DNA of 64,000 nt from NCBI RefSeq assembly GCF_030704535.1, contig NC_081818.1, forward strand, positions 27,603,501 to 27,667,500, in the 5' to 3' direction. A model generated the notes under the pieces. It ran no database searches. It worked only from the letters and a program-made list of their open reading frames with translations, and was not told the origin of the DNA. The stretch comes from Vitis vinifera. Its lineage: Eukaryota; Streptophyta; Magnoliopsida; Vitales; Vitaceae. A program made the translations under genes and the position numbers. Each line of letters begins with the position of its first letter. Within the stretch, counting starts at the first letter, position 1. Below are positions 37,379-50,026 of the stretch, piece after piece.

Positions 37379-40300
37379 TTATCTTAAGCATTGATAAGAT
37401 TGGGGGAACCATTTTGATAGCAGGTTGTGTTTTATTTCCACAACTAGTGCAAAGATGGCATAGCATGGGATGTGCATCAGTGCCACTGCTAAGTACCTGC
37501 ATACCCATCCAAGTAACAGAAATGGATCAGATATAGTGTGAAACTAAATTATGGGTGTTTTTGGTTGGAATTAACTTCCAAGAAGAATAAAATCTGAGTT
37601 GCCCAGGGTGATCACTGATAACCTCCTTTCCCATTGTTTCAAAGTTTGCTAAATATACAGAACTGGTACTAACATTCTAGAAAGAGGCCCTAATCAAATT
37701 GAAGAGGAAGTTGAACAGAGATAATTTGGCCTGTTATCGGGTAACTCAAGGGATTCAGTATTTATATCAGCTAAATCAATTTGAAATTTGGTAAATGGAA
37801 TGTATTATGCAAAACATTACTGGTAATTGAATTCAGCCAAAATGTGGTAATGAAGGTGGAAATACAAAGTGAACTGTTTCCTTGCTACAGCCAAAGCAGT
37901 GAAACATAGTACTGTTTCACTTAAAGCCTGTCCTCGAAGTACTATTAACAAAATTTATCCATTCAAAACCAATTATGCATGAGAAGTAAGATGGATAAAT
38001 TCTCTCATCAAGAAATTACAAAAAAAAAAATTGAAGTTAGATTAAAAGTCTGTTTGGCAGTTTTAGATAACACTTTCAGTATAAAAAGCCTTTTTGGAGA
38101 AAAATTAAATGTTTGGAAAAATTTAGAAAGCATTTTTAAAAAGTTGAAAAATCACTATCAATGCTTCCTAGAAAGGCACTTGATAAGCTATTTTCACAAA
38201 AAAGTTTCTAGAGAAAACACTTCAACTAAAAGCACTTTAAAAACACTTTCAAACACTCTGTAATCTTTCAAGGCTCAATAACAATGAGATGCTTGAGAAA
38301 ACATAGCATACCATAATGGAGCAAATGGTGATGAGAGGTCAAGAAATGGGTATGGCCACCTGTAACAAAGGGAATCATCATTATTGGAAAAGAAATCGAT
38401 AAATTCTCAGATGTGGAAGGACAAACGAATACCAATATTACCAAATCGAGACACAAGCATGAATGATCCACTGAAAAATGACGAATATACCCGTCCATAG
38501 AACAAAGTAAGCGATGCGAAACCATGGAAAAGGCTAAAATGGAGCATATGGAAATAATTTGAAGATAGTTATCAAAGGAATTAAAGCAAAATCAATAACA
38601 GAAAAGAAACATATAAAAGAACATCAGTTTACCAAGCAATTCAAAGCAGTGTCGCAAAGGAGCAAAACAGCATTGAGTGTATGCATATTCACGGTCATCT
38701 GGCATCAAATTGAAAAACACATTGTTCATGTAGGGGAAAGTTGGGGTAGTAGGATGGAAAAGCCAACAATTCATGCTATATAATGGAAGTAGAGGGGAAA
38801 AGATATAAGCAAAAGCATCATGATTGAAGTCATACAAATAAAATCACAGCTACAATCATGGGCTGTCCAATTTACCCAACCATAAAACATAAGATATGAA
38901 AATAGCTCCAATAGAGTTTAGTCATCTAGACAGCATCTAGGCCTTTGAAGCAGACAGTAATGCCAATAAAACTGTGGCATGCATGAATGCATTGCATCTC
39001 CAACATCCCCCATAAGGAAAAGTGGAAATAAGCATACCAATGATCCTCCCAATAATAAGATCGCCACCAAGCAGGTATCATAGAACCAGCTTATGGATCC
39101 CATATCATGATTGGTTTTTCAGAATTCCCACATTGAAATATGTTTTCACACATATCTTCAGGCGAGAAAATAAATGAGCAAATTGAGGTAAAAAGCAAAA
39201 CTCAAGCATGTACTACTTACAAAACTCATATTGTAATCTTTGATGGTGAGAAATGGAAATATTATGAACCAATAAATGCAATCAGTGAGCATCACTGCCC
39301 CAGCATTAATCTGTTCACGACAAAACAAATTAAGGAAAAACATGAGTTACTAGTAATATATGAATGCAAACTGCATAGGAAGCTTCAGTATCAGTTTTAA
39401 CAGTCAGTCTTTCAACACTAACATAGTATCAAATTTCAGAACAATACTCGTATTTAACACCAAAAGCAGTCATAAAAATAATTAGTAATAACTGTATTGA
39501 ACATTTTTTTTTGATAGGCAATCTAAAATCAGATAACTGTAATGAACATTTTGGGATCCTCATGATATCTTTTGGCCTGTATTTTCATAATACATTGAAT
39601 TCCTGTCAGAAAGTATCTCAAATTCCTAAATTAGTTCGCCTTTCTAATTCCTAAACTAGAGTCTTTGTAAAGGAGAATTCCTATTTAATGTTTCCTTATG
39701 AAAATTGACTTTCTTGTTGAATAATAAAAGGCATTAGAAATATCTCAATGCACATTCCTATATTATGAGGGGAGAAAGTCATTAGATAGATATGGACTTG
39801 AAAAATACTAAGTTTGAAGAAATATGAAGAGACATGCTTGACACCCGATGAAGCAGGGAAACATGGGATTATTTAAGGGCTCATGTAAGGATATAAATAC
39901 TGGAAATGAGGGAACAAAGGATTTTTCAAGACATGGGTTTTCATATATGTTCTCTTTCTTATAGATGTTTTCTACAGCTAACGAATTACTTTTCTCACCT
40001 ACAGATGTAGGAATGATTGGCCCGAATCACATTAGTTCTCATGTTCTTTGTACAAGATTTAATTTACTTTTTACTGTTAGTGCACAATATGTAGTGGCAA
40101 ATGTTCCAGTGCCACAACAATTCAATGCCAATGAATTATACTATGGCTTTTAAAACATTTAAGCTTCTTCAACTAAATATGCACTCTTGCAAGTCTAGAA
40201 CTCAAAAATCAAGATAAAGGAGAAGAATCCAAATATAATAAAAGATTGAAACAAAGTGACAGAAAAACATAGACAGACAAAAACACAAACAAAGACAATT

Positions 40301-41861
40301 TGCTTGTCTTAGAAACATGGAAAGAAAGCTGGAAGTGTGATTGATCTATCAAGAGATAAGAAATTAAACATCCCAGAGAAAACTCGTCAATGTCAGTGCA
40401 CTACAACTAGTGATTTTTGGGAGAGAATCTACCTGGAATATAACTTGAAAGAGATGACTCCAAATGGCTTCAGTCTGGAGAAGAGAATTTTCCTCAGGGG
40501 AACCCAAGGTCTTTCTCATTCTGGATTTGTTTATACCATCACCATATAAGAGAGGCATGTAGGATCCTTGCTCTGAATCTGTCACCCCACTCATTTTATC
40601 ATACTGGTAACATCCATAAATGGACAGCAGTGATCCAAACTATAAAAGAAAGTTGAGATTATAATTTACACTGACGTATGGATTATGAGATTCAAGTACA
40701 GAAAAAAATGCCAGAAACAGAATTGTAACAAAGAGCAATGTTTCAATGGAACAGACTGAGCGTCCATGATAGCATCTGAACCACACTATAAGATATATGG
40801 ATGGCAGATATTAATCAAAATCAATAAAGATGTTAGAAAGAAATATTTCAGAAATGGAACTAAAAGACATACCCCAAAATAAATAGTAACCAATGTAAAG
40901 GTCCACCTGTACAGTATAAAAAGGAAAAAACATCACAGCTTGATGTTAGAAAATACATAAAGCAAATACTTTAAACTAAAATGAAAGCTAGTTTCAAAAG
41001 ACATGATAGCCTATCATCCAGAAGAAAATGTAGCAGAGCCCCAAATGAGGAGAAAAAATGCCCAGCAAGCTTAGTTAGTTAAGGAACCTGGATTTGTGAT
41101 TGATGCACATTCCAGTTTCTAGTAGGAACTGTACATTGTAATCGATTGCTTCTTAGACGAGGATGTATCAAGCTCACCCTAAATGGTTTAAGATTTTTTG
41201 AGTTCAGGTAAGTATCATAATTAACAAGTAAGCAACATTCATTTGTGAAATGCCTCATTTCCAAGTAATATATATTTACAACTTCAAGCCATTTGAACCA
41301 GGGACAGCAGCTAATTCCTGTGTGTTATGGAGGATTTTTAAAAACTTTCTAAATGGAAAAATTGCAACCCACTTTGATGTCCACATTTTGTCATTTCACA
41401 TAGTCAAGAATTTGCTTATGAATCCATTAGATGTTATGCATTGTATAGCTAGTTCCAAATTTCCACTAATGAATCTATAATTTGCTAGTGAAATACTAGG
41501 TAAGCCTGAGGAAAGAGATAGCTTACTGAGTATAATAGAAAAACATGCCACCTCCATGAATAACAACTTCTCCAATGAGGGTTGCCAGAAGGAAACAAAA
41601 TGAAATAATTCGGAAAGCTAACAACCAACAGGGGTGGATTTCTTCAAGACATGGTCTCCATGCTTTTTCCACAGAAAAAAACCTATCTATGTCTTGCTCA
41701 GTTTCTTCTCTTTCAGATTTTGGATGTTTTGGACCTTCATACTTCCATATTATAAATGCTGCTACAATCATAGGTGTTAACACCCAAATTGTGCACAGCA
41801 AGACCCTCCAGTTCATCCAATAACTCAGGGTAGTAGTATCAGCGGTCTCCACTAGCAGCAT
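37379..41861 (-). CDS. Multi-pass membrane protein, conserved plant family of unknown function
   Basis: Eight exons (41527-41861, 40873-40906, 40433-40639, 39221-39310, 38633-38698, 38442-38533, 38312-38359, 37379-37496) join in frame to 329 residues. Hydrophobic segments alternate with short loops: LLCTIWVLTPMIVAAFIIW (about 20-40), LLAFRIISFCFLLATLIG (about 80-97), WTFTLVTIYFGFGSLLSIYG (about 113-132), CIYWFIIFPFLTI, AYFVLWTGIFVIFQWII, and YLAVALMHIPCYAIFALVV. A loop at about 140-175 is hydrophilic and Ser-rich. The motif WWPYPFLDLSSPFAPLWYL is characteristic of the plant family that includes Arabidopsis At3g27770 and At5g62960, distantly like animal rolling-stone proteins. No catalytic motif is visible, so function is unknown. 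The ATG follows a splice acceptor, so a 5' UTR exon lies upstream, probably ending at a donor near 45573. Confidence 0.9.
38045..38262. mobile_element. Possible hAT-type MITE in an intron
   Basis: The left end GTCTGTTTGGCAGTTTTAG and the reverse complement of the right end (CAGAGTGTTTGAAAGTGTTT) resemble each other around an AT-rich centre. It lies in the intron before the last exon of the membrane-protein gene. The similarity is modest. Confidence 0.35.
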
Positions 41862-42649
41862 CCTCCTGTTAAATAAATCATGATGTTACTGCCACTTTTC
41901 ATTGATTGTCACTTTATTTCTTGTTATAATGGTTGATTTTGTTTTCAAATTCTTAAGTTGGAACCAATAAAATAATCCAAATCTTTACATTGAGAACCAA
42001 TAAAATAACCCAATAATATTGCAGGGAAAATTTGTTTTAATAAAAACTTAGATAATTTAATGCATGGAAGTTTATACAAAAAAAGCAAGAAGTATCAGAT
42101 TTCCCTCCAAGGAAGACAAAATCCACTAGCATTCAGTCTTGGGAAGAGTGGATCCAGGAAATAACAGTGGAAAACCCCCTTTACTGATGTGGTTGTGGCA
42201 CAAGAATCTATATATATACTACACACGTAACAATTCTAAACTATTTTGAAATACTGGAAGTGGCTTCCATCTGTATTTCAGGATTTCCCTTTCCAGAAGT
42301 AGGTGCCATATATTAACTTTGACCCACTTAGTGTTTGGGGAAAAGGAGGTTCACAACATGGGAAATGATAATTGCCACTGTTCTCGAGACATAAGAATAT
42401 AGATGCCTTGAGTATGTTCATAAAAGTTCCAATGTTTCTTCAAAATGATAGAAAACAACATGCTTTCATGACTTAGGGATGTGATTTCTGAAAAAAGGTT
42501 GGACCAAACAACTCTATTTAGCTAAGTGTTGCAAATTCTTAGATACTATTGTTTTTATTATTATTATTAGTTTTGATAGGCAAATGAGAAAATATATTAA
42601 AAGCGCCTAAGAGGAGGTGCACTCAGATACTACTGTTATTTAATTCTTG

Positions 42650-43990
42650 TTTTTGCTAGTGTTCGTTTTTGGTGTTGTTGGCAATTCCTGTTCAAACAAA
42701 GTGAAGCAACAAAACCTCCTTGGTGCTTACTCGAGCAATTCAACATTGAGACAAGCTCAGTCAAGGTTTGGGTGGCCACCCGGATTACACCTATAGATGA
42801 TGATGTTCACAATGTACAACCACCTCTTGCATATGCCTAGTAATTTTAACATGCTTATCTTTGTATAATTCATTATTTTAGTTCATGTACTCCTCCTTGA
42901 TGTAGCTGGATACATCCATTTGTTTTTCATTAATCTATTATTCATGGAAATAATCTGGGTGTTTTGTATGCCATCTTTAGGCATATATATGAGATGGTAT
43001 GTTGTCTTTCTTGCATGATTTCACTTTGTCAATTCCAGACACAAAAGGGGGAGTAGAAAGCTTGAGGTTTTCATGGCTTTCACATTCTTTATTTGGCTCA
43101 CATTGCTATAAAGTTAATAGATATTTGTTATTCGCATTGAGTTTGAGTAGCATGGACTTCATCGCTTGGTTTATAATGTTGGTTTAATGCTTATATTCTT
43201 CATTTACCGTGCTTTTCATGGGCTTGTTTGTTTCAGGGTGCATGGATGATAGATAGAAACCATGGTCATGCTATGTTGAAAGATAATTCAGTTTGCAGCT
43301 CTATTTAAGTTATGTTGGTTTGTGGGATATTTTGGAGGACTTTGTGTTGATTGAGGATACTACTATGTAATTGTGATAGTTTTGAGGTTTATGTTGTATT
43401 CCATAGTTTTGTCTTGAAATCAATAAAGGGGAAGATTGTTAGTGTTTAGTGTTGTCAGCAATTCTTGCCAAATGAATGCATTCATTCCTTCTAGGAACTT
43501 AAGCAATTCAACATTGAAAAAGGTTTGGTCAAGCTTTGGGTTGCTATTTTCATTCAAATTATGAGGTTAATAGAGATGTCTTAATGTATATGGTGGATAG
43601 CATCCAGGTTACATGTCCATGATTGAAATCAGTGCCAAATGAGTAGAAGTGAGCAATCTACTAGAGTGCCGAGCAATGAAAGGATGATTATCATCTCACT
43701 AGCAGTGGACCGCAACATTTTAATTGGCAGTCTTGAGGAAATTTTCACTCGCTAATGACGGATAGGTTCTCTTGATGATTGACGACCTGCAATTTTTAAA
43801 ACTAAAAATAAAAATTGTTTTAAACGATTTTTGATTGGTTAAGAAGTCCAAGAACATGTATATTCAATGTTCAATCATGCTATGACTATTTTTTATATAA
43901 AAGGTTTTTCCCAAGTTGTAAAAATCCTATGGGCAGTGCAAAATATATGAGAGAGATTCTGTGTTATCCCTCACACACTAGAGATCATGG
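42650..43990 (+). mobile_element. Degenerate LTR-retroelement remnant
   Basis: Two related segments, at about 42658-42790 and about 43439-43560, share a GTTGTTGGCAATTCCTG-like start and CAATTCAACATTGAGA-like internal motifs, as diverged LTR halves would. The second is preceded by AATAAAGGGGAAGATTG, which resembles a polypurine tract. No coding domain survives between them. It lies in the inferred 5' UTR intron of the membrane-protein gene. Confidence 0.4.
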
Positions 43991-44301
43991 AACTAAGTGT
44001 TGAGGATAGATGTTTCAGCTTGGAGGATCACATGTTTTGGAAGAGTCAAGTTATATTCCATTGAGTAGCAGCTGAAGATTGTTGCATTGAGGAAGGTGAA
44101 GAGTACACAAGTGCATACCAGTGTGGGTCCCATGAAATGTGGGAGCATCATGAGTCCAGTAAAACTTTGTAACTCATAATATCTTAATGCATTACTTTGT
44201 GACCTAAGGTCAATGATTTTACCTTGAGGAAAGTTATTTTCTGGATGGGATTCCACTCTAAAAGTTGGCATCTACTTGTGTGGTTGTCATTGTGATTTAT
44301 G

Positions 44302-44451
44302 GTATGTTTGGGAGTGATTCTAGTTGAATCGCTTTTATTCTGCGGTGCTTTTGTTTTCAAAAGTTTGTCAAACATCTATTTTCTATAAGAAAACACTTCC
44401 AAGTATTATGAAGCGTTTTTGGCCTTCTAAAAACTCTCCCAAACAGACTCT
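44302..44451. mobile_element. Short MITE with TGTTTGGGAG termini
   Basis: The left end GTATGTTTGGGAGTGATTCT and the reverse complement of the right end (GAGTCTGTTTGGGAGAGTTT) are inverted repeats about 150 bp apart. These termini are typical of plant hAT-like MITEs. No target duplication was resolved. Confidence 0.55.
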
Positions 44452-44607
44452 TAATTTATTTGACTTCTATTTTGCATATTGTAAATTGAATCTAGGATTA
44501 ATTGTATATTAATCTAAATTAGACAGGCAAAGAAAATCTGAACACTCCTAGTCTACCTAATCACCCCTATGTTCATAATTCAAGATGGTGTTTTCAACTA
44601 GTGTATC

Positions 44608-45007
44608 TGTGATGTCCTACATTGGATAGGGGAGAAAGTTCTTAATGCTATATATGTATAGGTCCCTTTTAACTATGTAGACGTGTTTTAAAGTCGTGAG
44701 GGTCCCAGAGCGGACAATGTCTACATGATTGGATGTGGGCCATTACAAATTGTATCAGAGCCGATCCTCGATACCGATGTGGGGGTTTGTTTGACCTTGT
44801 AATCTCATGAGACACAACAAGGACGTTGTGTGAGTATAGGGGGTGTTTGTGATGTCCTACATCAGATATAGGAGACAGCTCTTGACGCTATATATGAATG
44901 AGTCCCTCTTAACCATATAGGCATGTTTTAGATGTGTTTTAAAGTCATGAGGACCATTTTGGGCTCAAAACAAACAATATCTACATGATTAGGTATAGGT
45001 CGTCACA
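44608..45007 (+). mobile_element. Complete TRIM (miniature LTR retrotransposon)
   Basis: A 140-bp 5' LTR (44608-44747) and a 160-bp 3' LTR (44848-45007) both start TGTGATGTCCTACAT and end in CA. Just after the 5' LTR is TTGTATCAGAGC, one base from the initiator-Met tRNA primer-binding site TGGTATCAGAGC. Just before the 3' LTR is the purine-rich TATAGGGGGTG. The 100-bp interior cannot code, so this non-autonomous element would have depended on proteins from another element. The LTRs differ by substitutions and small indels, so it is not recent. No clear 5-bp target duplication is seen. Confidence 0.85.
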
Positions 45008-45572
45008 AAATCTGTCTCAATTTTACATGCAGCCTTATCCAACAGTATCGACACCCATTTTTTCTAGATTTCATTTTCCATTGCAACATATAAACCCTTC
45101 TCTCATTCTTAGCAATCTGAATGTCACAACCTATTAAGAGCACAGAACCAACCTAACCTCTCCCTTTCCTTTTTCTCATTCTTTACACCAATCTAATAAA
45201 AATAAAACCCATCTATCAAAATAAATAAATAAAACCCAATCCTCCCCACCAATTCAAACGAAAATATGTAAGAAATTCTGAACATAACATCTAAATGACA
45301 CCAACAATTGACCTAATTGTGTTCCCAAAAAATCCATTGAGTGCTAAAACAATAAATAACATACACAATAAACTAAAATGCAATGAACCAGGATCATGGG
45401 GAATGATAAAAACCAATACGCTAAAATCCAATAACCCAATGATCCATAACACAAGAGACACAACCCCATCAAATTACAACACAAACAACTGCTATGCATA
45501 TATGTATACCATAAATGCGAGAAATTAATCAAATAGCAGAGGAAAAGCCATTGTAGCCAAATTTTCCGTACC

Positions 45573-46500
45573 TCTCCCCACAACTTCTCACCTACCAAGA
45601 GGAAAGACCAATTACAAAGAGAAACAAAAAGTGGGCTACTCACAGAAAAACGAGAGAAGACCAACACACGGTGAATTGAAGAGAGCAAAAGAAATAAAAA
45701 AGAGGGCTATGTTGGCAATGAGCCAAAGAGTATTGTGGGTTGAACAATGAATGAATCTGGAATAGAAAGATGAAATGGAGAGACTGCTCTGGCTGGAGGT
45801 TTGGATGATGAGTACAGAAAGGAATTGGGATTGGGGACCCACCTCTCTCAGGATTTGGTGTTGGCGATAGAGAAGTGGAAAGTGGGGGGAAGTAAAGGCA
45901 TGGGGAGGAAGTTGCGGTCTAGCGCTACAATATTTATCCATGTCCGAAACCGAATCCACCGTTTCCCCCCCCCCCCCATTCATTCTCTCAAATCAACCTT
46001 TTCTTTTATAACACGTAATATAATCTAAATGCAACCGTTGATATGTTGCTTTCTCTGTATTTTAGAACTTTTACTCTTTACTATAAATAAAATTTTTATT
46101 TTTTTATTGATATTTTAATTAAATAAATAAATAAATAATAAAAGAAACTTGTGTTTTGAGGGGTTATTGGGAAAATATATGATTTTCGGAGCCCAATTTT
46201 ATAAAATATGAGAATGAGCTTTTTAATATGGAAAGTATTATTGGTTTCGTACACTCTGAGCCGCCGGCTCCGTCCCGAGATTGCCCTTCCGTCTCTCCAT
46301 GTCAGCAGCATCCAAGCCTCCATATCAGCACCGATCGAAAATCTAAACTTCCCCAAAAGACACCCCACCCGACAGTCGTCTTTCTTCACTCTCTCGCACA
46401 GCCGAACCAAAGAACCCTGTATATTTTTCAAAAATTTCTCTCTTTTCAGTTCAGAAGCCCTTAATCCCAAACTCCAATCTACATTTTTCTTTCTTCAGCC
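45573..46500. promoter_or_regulatory. Probable shared promoter region, head-to-head genes
   Basis: This lies between the inferred 5' UTR exon of the minus-strand membrane-protein gene (donor GAG-GTACGG near 45573) and the inferred plus-strand TRM61 leader. GC content is raised, and a C13 tract lies at 45965-45977. Both leaders are inferred from splice-site logic, not from transcripts, so the promoter assignment is tentative. Confidence 0.35.
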
Positions 46501-46822
46501 CCTTCTCCTCTCAAAGTCCTGACCATCCGAACCCAATGGTACCAATTTTCCCAGAACTTCATGCTTTCATTTTGCCCTAACCCCACCGTGTTTCCAGCCA
46601 ACCACATCCTCGTCAGGTTCGTCCTTTGGGTCCCATCTATTTTCTTCTTACAGTGCTTTCATTTGCTGTCAGAAATCACACCATTTTTTCTCTAAGATTT
46701 GCGGACACATATAGTGAGTGTTTTGGGGTGAGAAAGACACGTTTTTGCTAGACATTGAGAGGAGTGAGTGACAGAGGGACTCGCATTTGTGGGGCTGAAG
46801 GCTCAGATTTTCTCTCTCGAGG
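46480..46822 (+). other. Inferred TRM61 5' UTR exon
   Basis: Balanced base composition, CT-rich leader-like sequence and a good donor (CTCGAG followed by GTAACC at about 46822) suggest a non-coding first exon. It would splice over about 4.1 kb to the acceptor TTTGGCAG at 50922. This is inference. Confidence 0.35.
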
Positions 46823-47322
46823 TAACCCATTCCTTCTTTCTCTTGCCTTCGCATTCGCATTCACATTCACTCAAATCTCCTGTTTGTCTGGCTTTTTTCT
46901 CAACTAGCTGTGTCTCAAATTTTGGAGTCTAGGTTTTTACAGCAAGACGAGAATGATTTATGGAGTAAAGTTTTTCGCAATTTGAAGTGTTTATTTAATT
47001 GGATTTGTATTTCTGATGAGTATGTTTATCAATTTGAGTTTTTTTTTCCCCTTTCCTATGGTAGAGCAAACTTAGAAATTTGGGTTGTTCAAAATTTGAA
47101 TTTGTTTTTGTGTATGTAACTGGTTTTGAGGAAGTGGGTTGGTTGATTTGATGACAGAAGTTGAACATAGGAGACTGTTTCAGGATTTCAAGCCAACCAA
47201 GTTTTCAGATGTGAATCATCATGGAATTTTGGTTATATTCTTTTTAATTGAGTGGTCGGTCTCTTGTTGTGAAACCTTCTCTATGTTCTAGGGCTTTTCT
47301 GGATCTATAATGCCCTAAAACT

Positions 47323-47748
47323 CCTCATCTCCCCTGAATACCATCCTCCTTTACATGCACAAAATACATCTCTGAATGCAATTCTGGCATAATTTCACCA
47401 TATGGACACCAGCCGTCTAATGCAAAGTTCAATCCACCTTCTTGTACATGACTTCCAAATTATTGTGTTTACAACCTAAATCCCAACTACACTGACATAA
47501 ATACAACTTAAAAACGATTTTTAAAAGCAAGTTTTAGAAAATATGGTACAAGCGGTCCATATTATTAAATATTATGTACCGTAGTTGGGATTTAGGTTGT
47601 AAACACAATAATTTGGAAGTCATGTACAAGAAGGTGGATTGAACTTTGCATTAAACGGCTGGTGTCCATATGGTGAAATTATGCCAGAATTGCATTCAGA
47701 GAGGTATTTTGTGCATGTAAAGGAGGATGGTATTCAGGGCAGATGAGG
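47323..47748. repeat. Near-perfect 168-bp inverted repeat with 90-bp spacer
   Basis: Arm 47323-47490 is the reverse complement of arm 47581-47748, with only three mismatches in 168 bases by my reading, near 47331, 47369 and 47417. The spacer 47491-47580 is AT-rich and unrelated. Similarity stops abruptly at both outer ends, and there are no short transposon-like termini or evident target duplication. It lies in the inferred 5' UTR intron of TRM61, so the pre-mRNA would contain a long double-stranded stem. No open frame is shared by the arms. Confidence 0.97.
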
Positions 47749-48922
47749 AATCCTTCAAGGAAACGATTGTGGAAGATTAGGGCACTGGGGATACATTCTG
47801 ATGACTCCCAAGAGCTCTTATTGATCGAGTCGTTTGGAAAATTCCTGAAGGTTGTGATTTCGTTTATTGCTTAGTATGGGGTTGGAGCCTAGGATGTATT
47901 TTCTATGTTCAATTGTTATAGATGGAAAAGGGGGCAAAGAGTGAAATCTGGTATTTTTTATACTTTTCGATCTTGCAATCTTACCCCATTTAGCCTTGAA
48001 AGTTTGAATCTTGATTCTTGAAACCACCTAGGAGGGGGGTTGTTTTTAAGGTCAAAAATTCAATTTTTGTAACAATTTAAATATTATTTGATCAATACGA
48101 GATATCATATATTAAGGAAAAAATCAATCCCACAATTAACACTTCATGTATGTGGTAAACGTTGCAAACGTGAACACGATGGGTTGATTGACTGTAGAGT
48201 AAATTCTCTAATTATGAAAGAATGAGTACAGAGTTTTACCTAAACTAGATGCTACCTTCAATGGCGGGGCTAGAAACATTTTTCATGGGGGCAAAATCCA
48301 GAATGATTGTTCCATTGATCTTGGTGGTAAGTTGTGTTATCTTTCCATGGCTTAGGCCCAAGCTCAATTCCCAATTTTGACAGGTTTCTTTTTAATTTTT
48401 CATGGTTACCTTTTCCCAAGGGTTTTACATTAGTCGGCACATTTGGTATATGCCCCATCTCAGCCATATGTAGATTTGCCATTGCCTACCTTCTACCAAC
48501 GGTTTTTCATTGGCCAACACTTATAATTTGTCTTCACAGCTGCCACACAACACCCACATGCTCTTTAGTGAACTCCTCAATGATTTGAGGGGATGCGTTT
48601 AACCATCATGAACAATTAGATCAAATTTGGGGCTTTGAGAGTGTTGGGAATATGCAGAGAATAATGACAATATGTCTCTAGGATGTGTATATATCAAAAT
48701 CAATAATATAAGGTGCATTTATATTCTTGAATACCTAGCAAGTCGGGCTAGTAATATGAAAAAAAATCAGAATAACAAATTAACAGAAAAAGGCAAAATA
48801 TGTCATGAGTGCTTGAGGGGTCTCAAGAAGAGCTTGAGTGCTCCTTCTCAAATTTTGATTTTATGACCCATTTGAGTTTTTTTTTTCATTAACACCAAAC
48901 AATGCTACAATATCATGGTAGA

Positions 48923-48966
48923 CAACCAATTTTCCTAAAAGCTTAAGCTTATAGGAAAATTGATTA
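48923..48966. repeat. Palindromic solo TRIM-LTR-like fragment
   Basis: The sequence AGACAACCAATTTTCCTAAA matches the start of the LTRs at 50027-50620. It folds back on itself, since AACCAATTTTCCTA is followed by TAGGAAAATTGATT. Confidence 0.5.
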
Positions 48967-49059
48967 TCCAACAAAAACAAAACATTTGCATTGCACAATT
49001 CATTGTAGAAATAAATGTAAAATTCTCTAGAAAGAAATAAACAAGGAGAGATAGAGAAG

Positions 49060-49440
49060 TTCAGCCAAGGTCAAGCTCAAAATGGCTCGCTTAGGGATAG
49101 AGGTCAAGTTGACATTGATTTGAATGCAGTAAGAGCTAGAGGTCAAGTTCATATGGACCCTTTTGCTCCTTTTCCTCATTTTTGTGCTCAAGTTCCTACA
49201 CCGAATCAAGTTCCAATTGGCCTTATTCCAGACCCAGTTCCTCCTATTTGTCTTGTGCCAAACCAAGGTTTTGCTCAAGGCCAATTTCACTTTAATCCTT
49301 AAGTCCAAGTTCTTGTGAACCCGCTTAGCTGCATTCCAATTGGTCCTATTAGAGGCCAAGTTCGTTTTAACCCTCAAGGCTAAGTTCCTCTTAACCCTTG
49401 TGGCCATGTTCCCAACATAACTATGAACGTCACATTAATC
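49060..49440 (+). pseudogene. Broken repetitive reading frame of unknown origin
   Basis: Plus-strand frames with a few stops encode repeated GQV, NQV and FNP motifs, for example RGQVDIDLNAVRARGQVHMD and NQGFAQGQFHFNP. The repeats are short, imperfect and Pro/Gln-rich. I do not recognise a family. It could be a retroelement gag remnant or chance from an internally repeated DNA segment. It lies in the inferred TRM61 5' UTR intron. Confidence 0.3.
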
Positions 49441-50026
49441 GACTTCTTTTGGGATCTTACTATTATTATTTTTTTGCAAATTTTTCAATTTTATTGGGAA
49501 CTCACTGTTTCAATTTTATTATCCATTTTCATATTTTTTTACAATTCCTTTACATTTTGGTCACTCATCTCATCTTTCTCATATTACTTTCCTTTCCTAT
49601 CCAATCACTTCATACAAACCCATCCATACAACAAATCCCACAACCATTACAGCAAAATTGACCACCAATGCAGCAGAACCCCCAATGGAGTGGTGTCAAT
49701 ATGGGGAGTTCAACAACTTTGACTATTCAAGCAATTAGTTTGCAACCTCATCACTCATCTTCCAATTTGATCCTCTTCTTGGAATCATTACTATCACTAA
49801 ACTTCACTTTGTTGTAATTTTGGTTTACTTTTAAGATTCCCAATTAAATTAAATCATGCATGGTCATGATTTAAAATATTTGATTAAGTGGCGGTTCCAT
49901 CTTTTGTCCCCACGTAGTTTTCTCATTAAGTTTGTAAGAGGATTTATCTTCCTCCCTCCATGAAACTATTGATTGTTACTAAGTAGGTAGTTTGAGGTTT
50001 GAAAAAAAGAAAAAGAAAAAGAAAAA

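Noticed and set aside
45636-45983. 115-codon minus-strand frame starting MNGGGGETVD
   Set aside because: It lies in the inferred leader of the membrane-protein gene, matches nothing I know and crosses the C13 tract. It is probably leader sequence.
48270-48588. Overlapping frames on both strands near 48270-48588
   Set aside because: Short, no domain, no splice logic; not supported as a gene.
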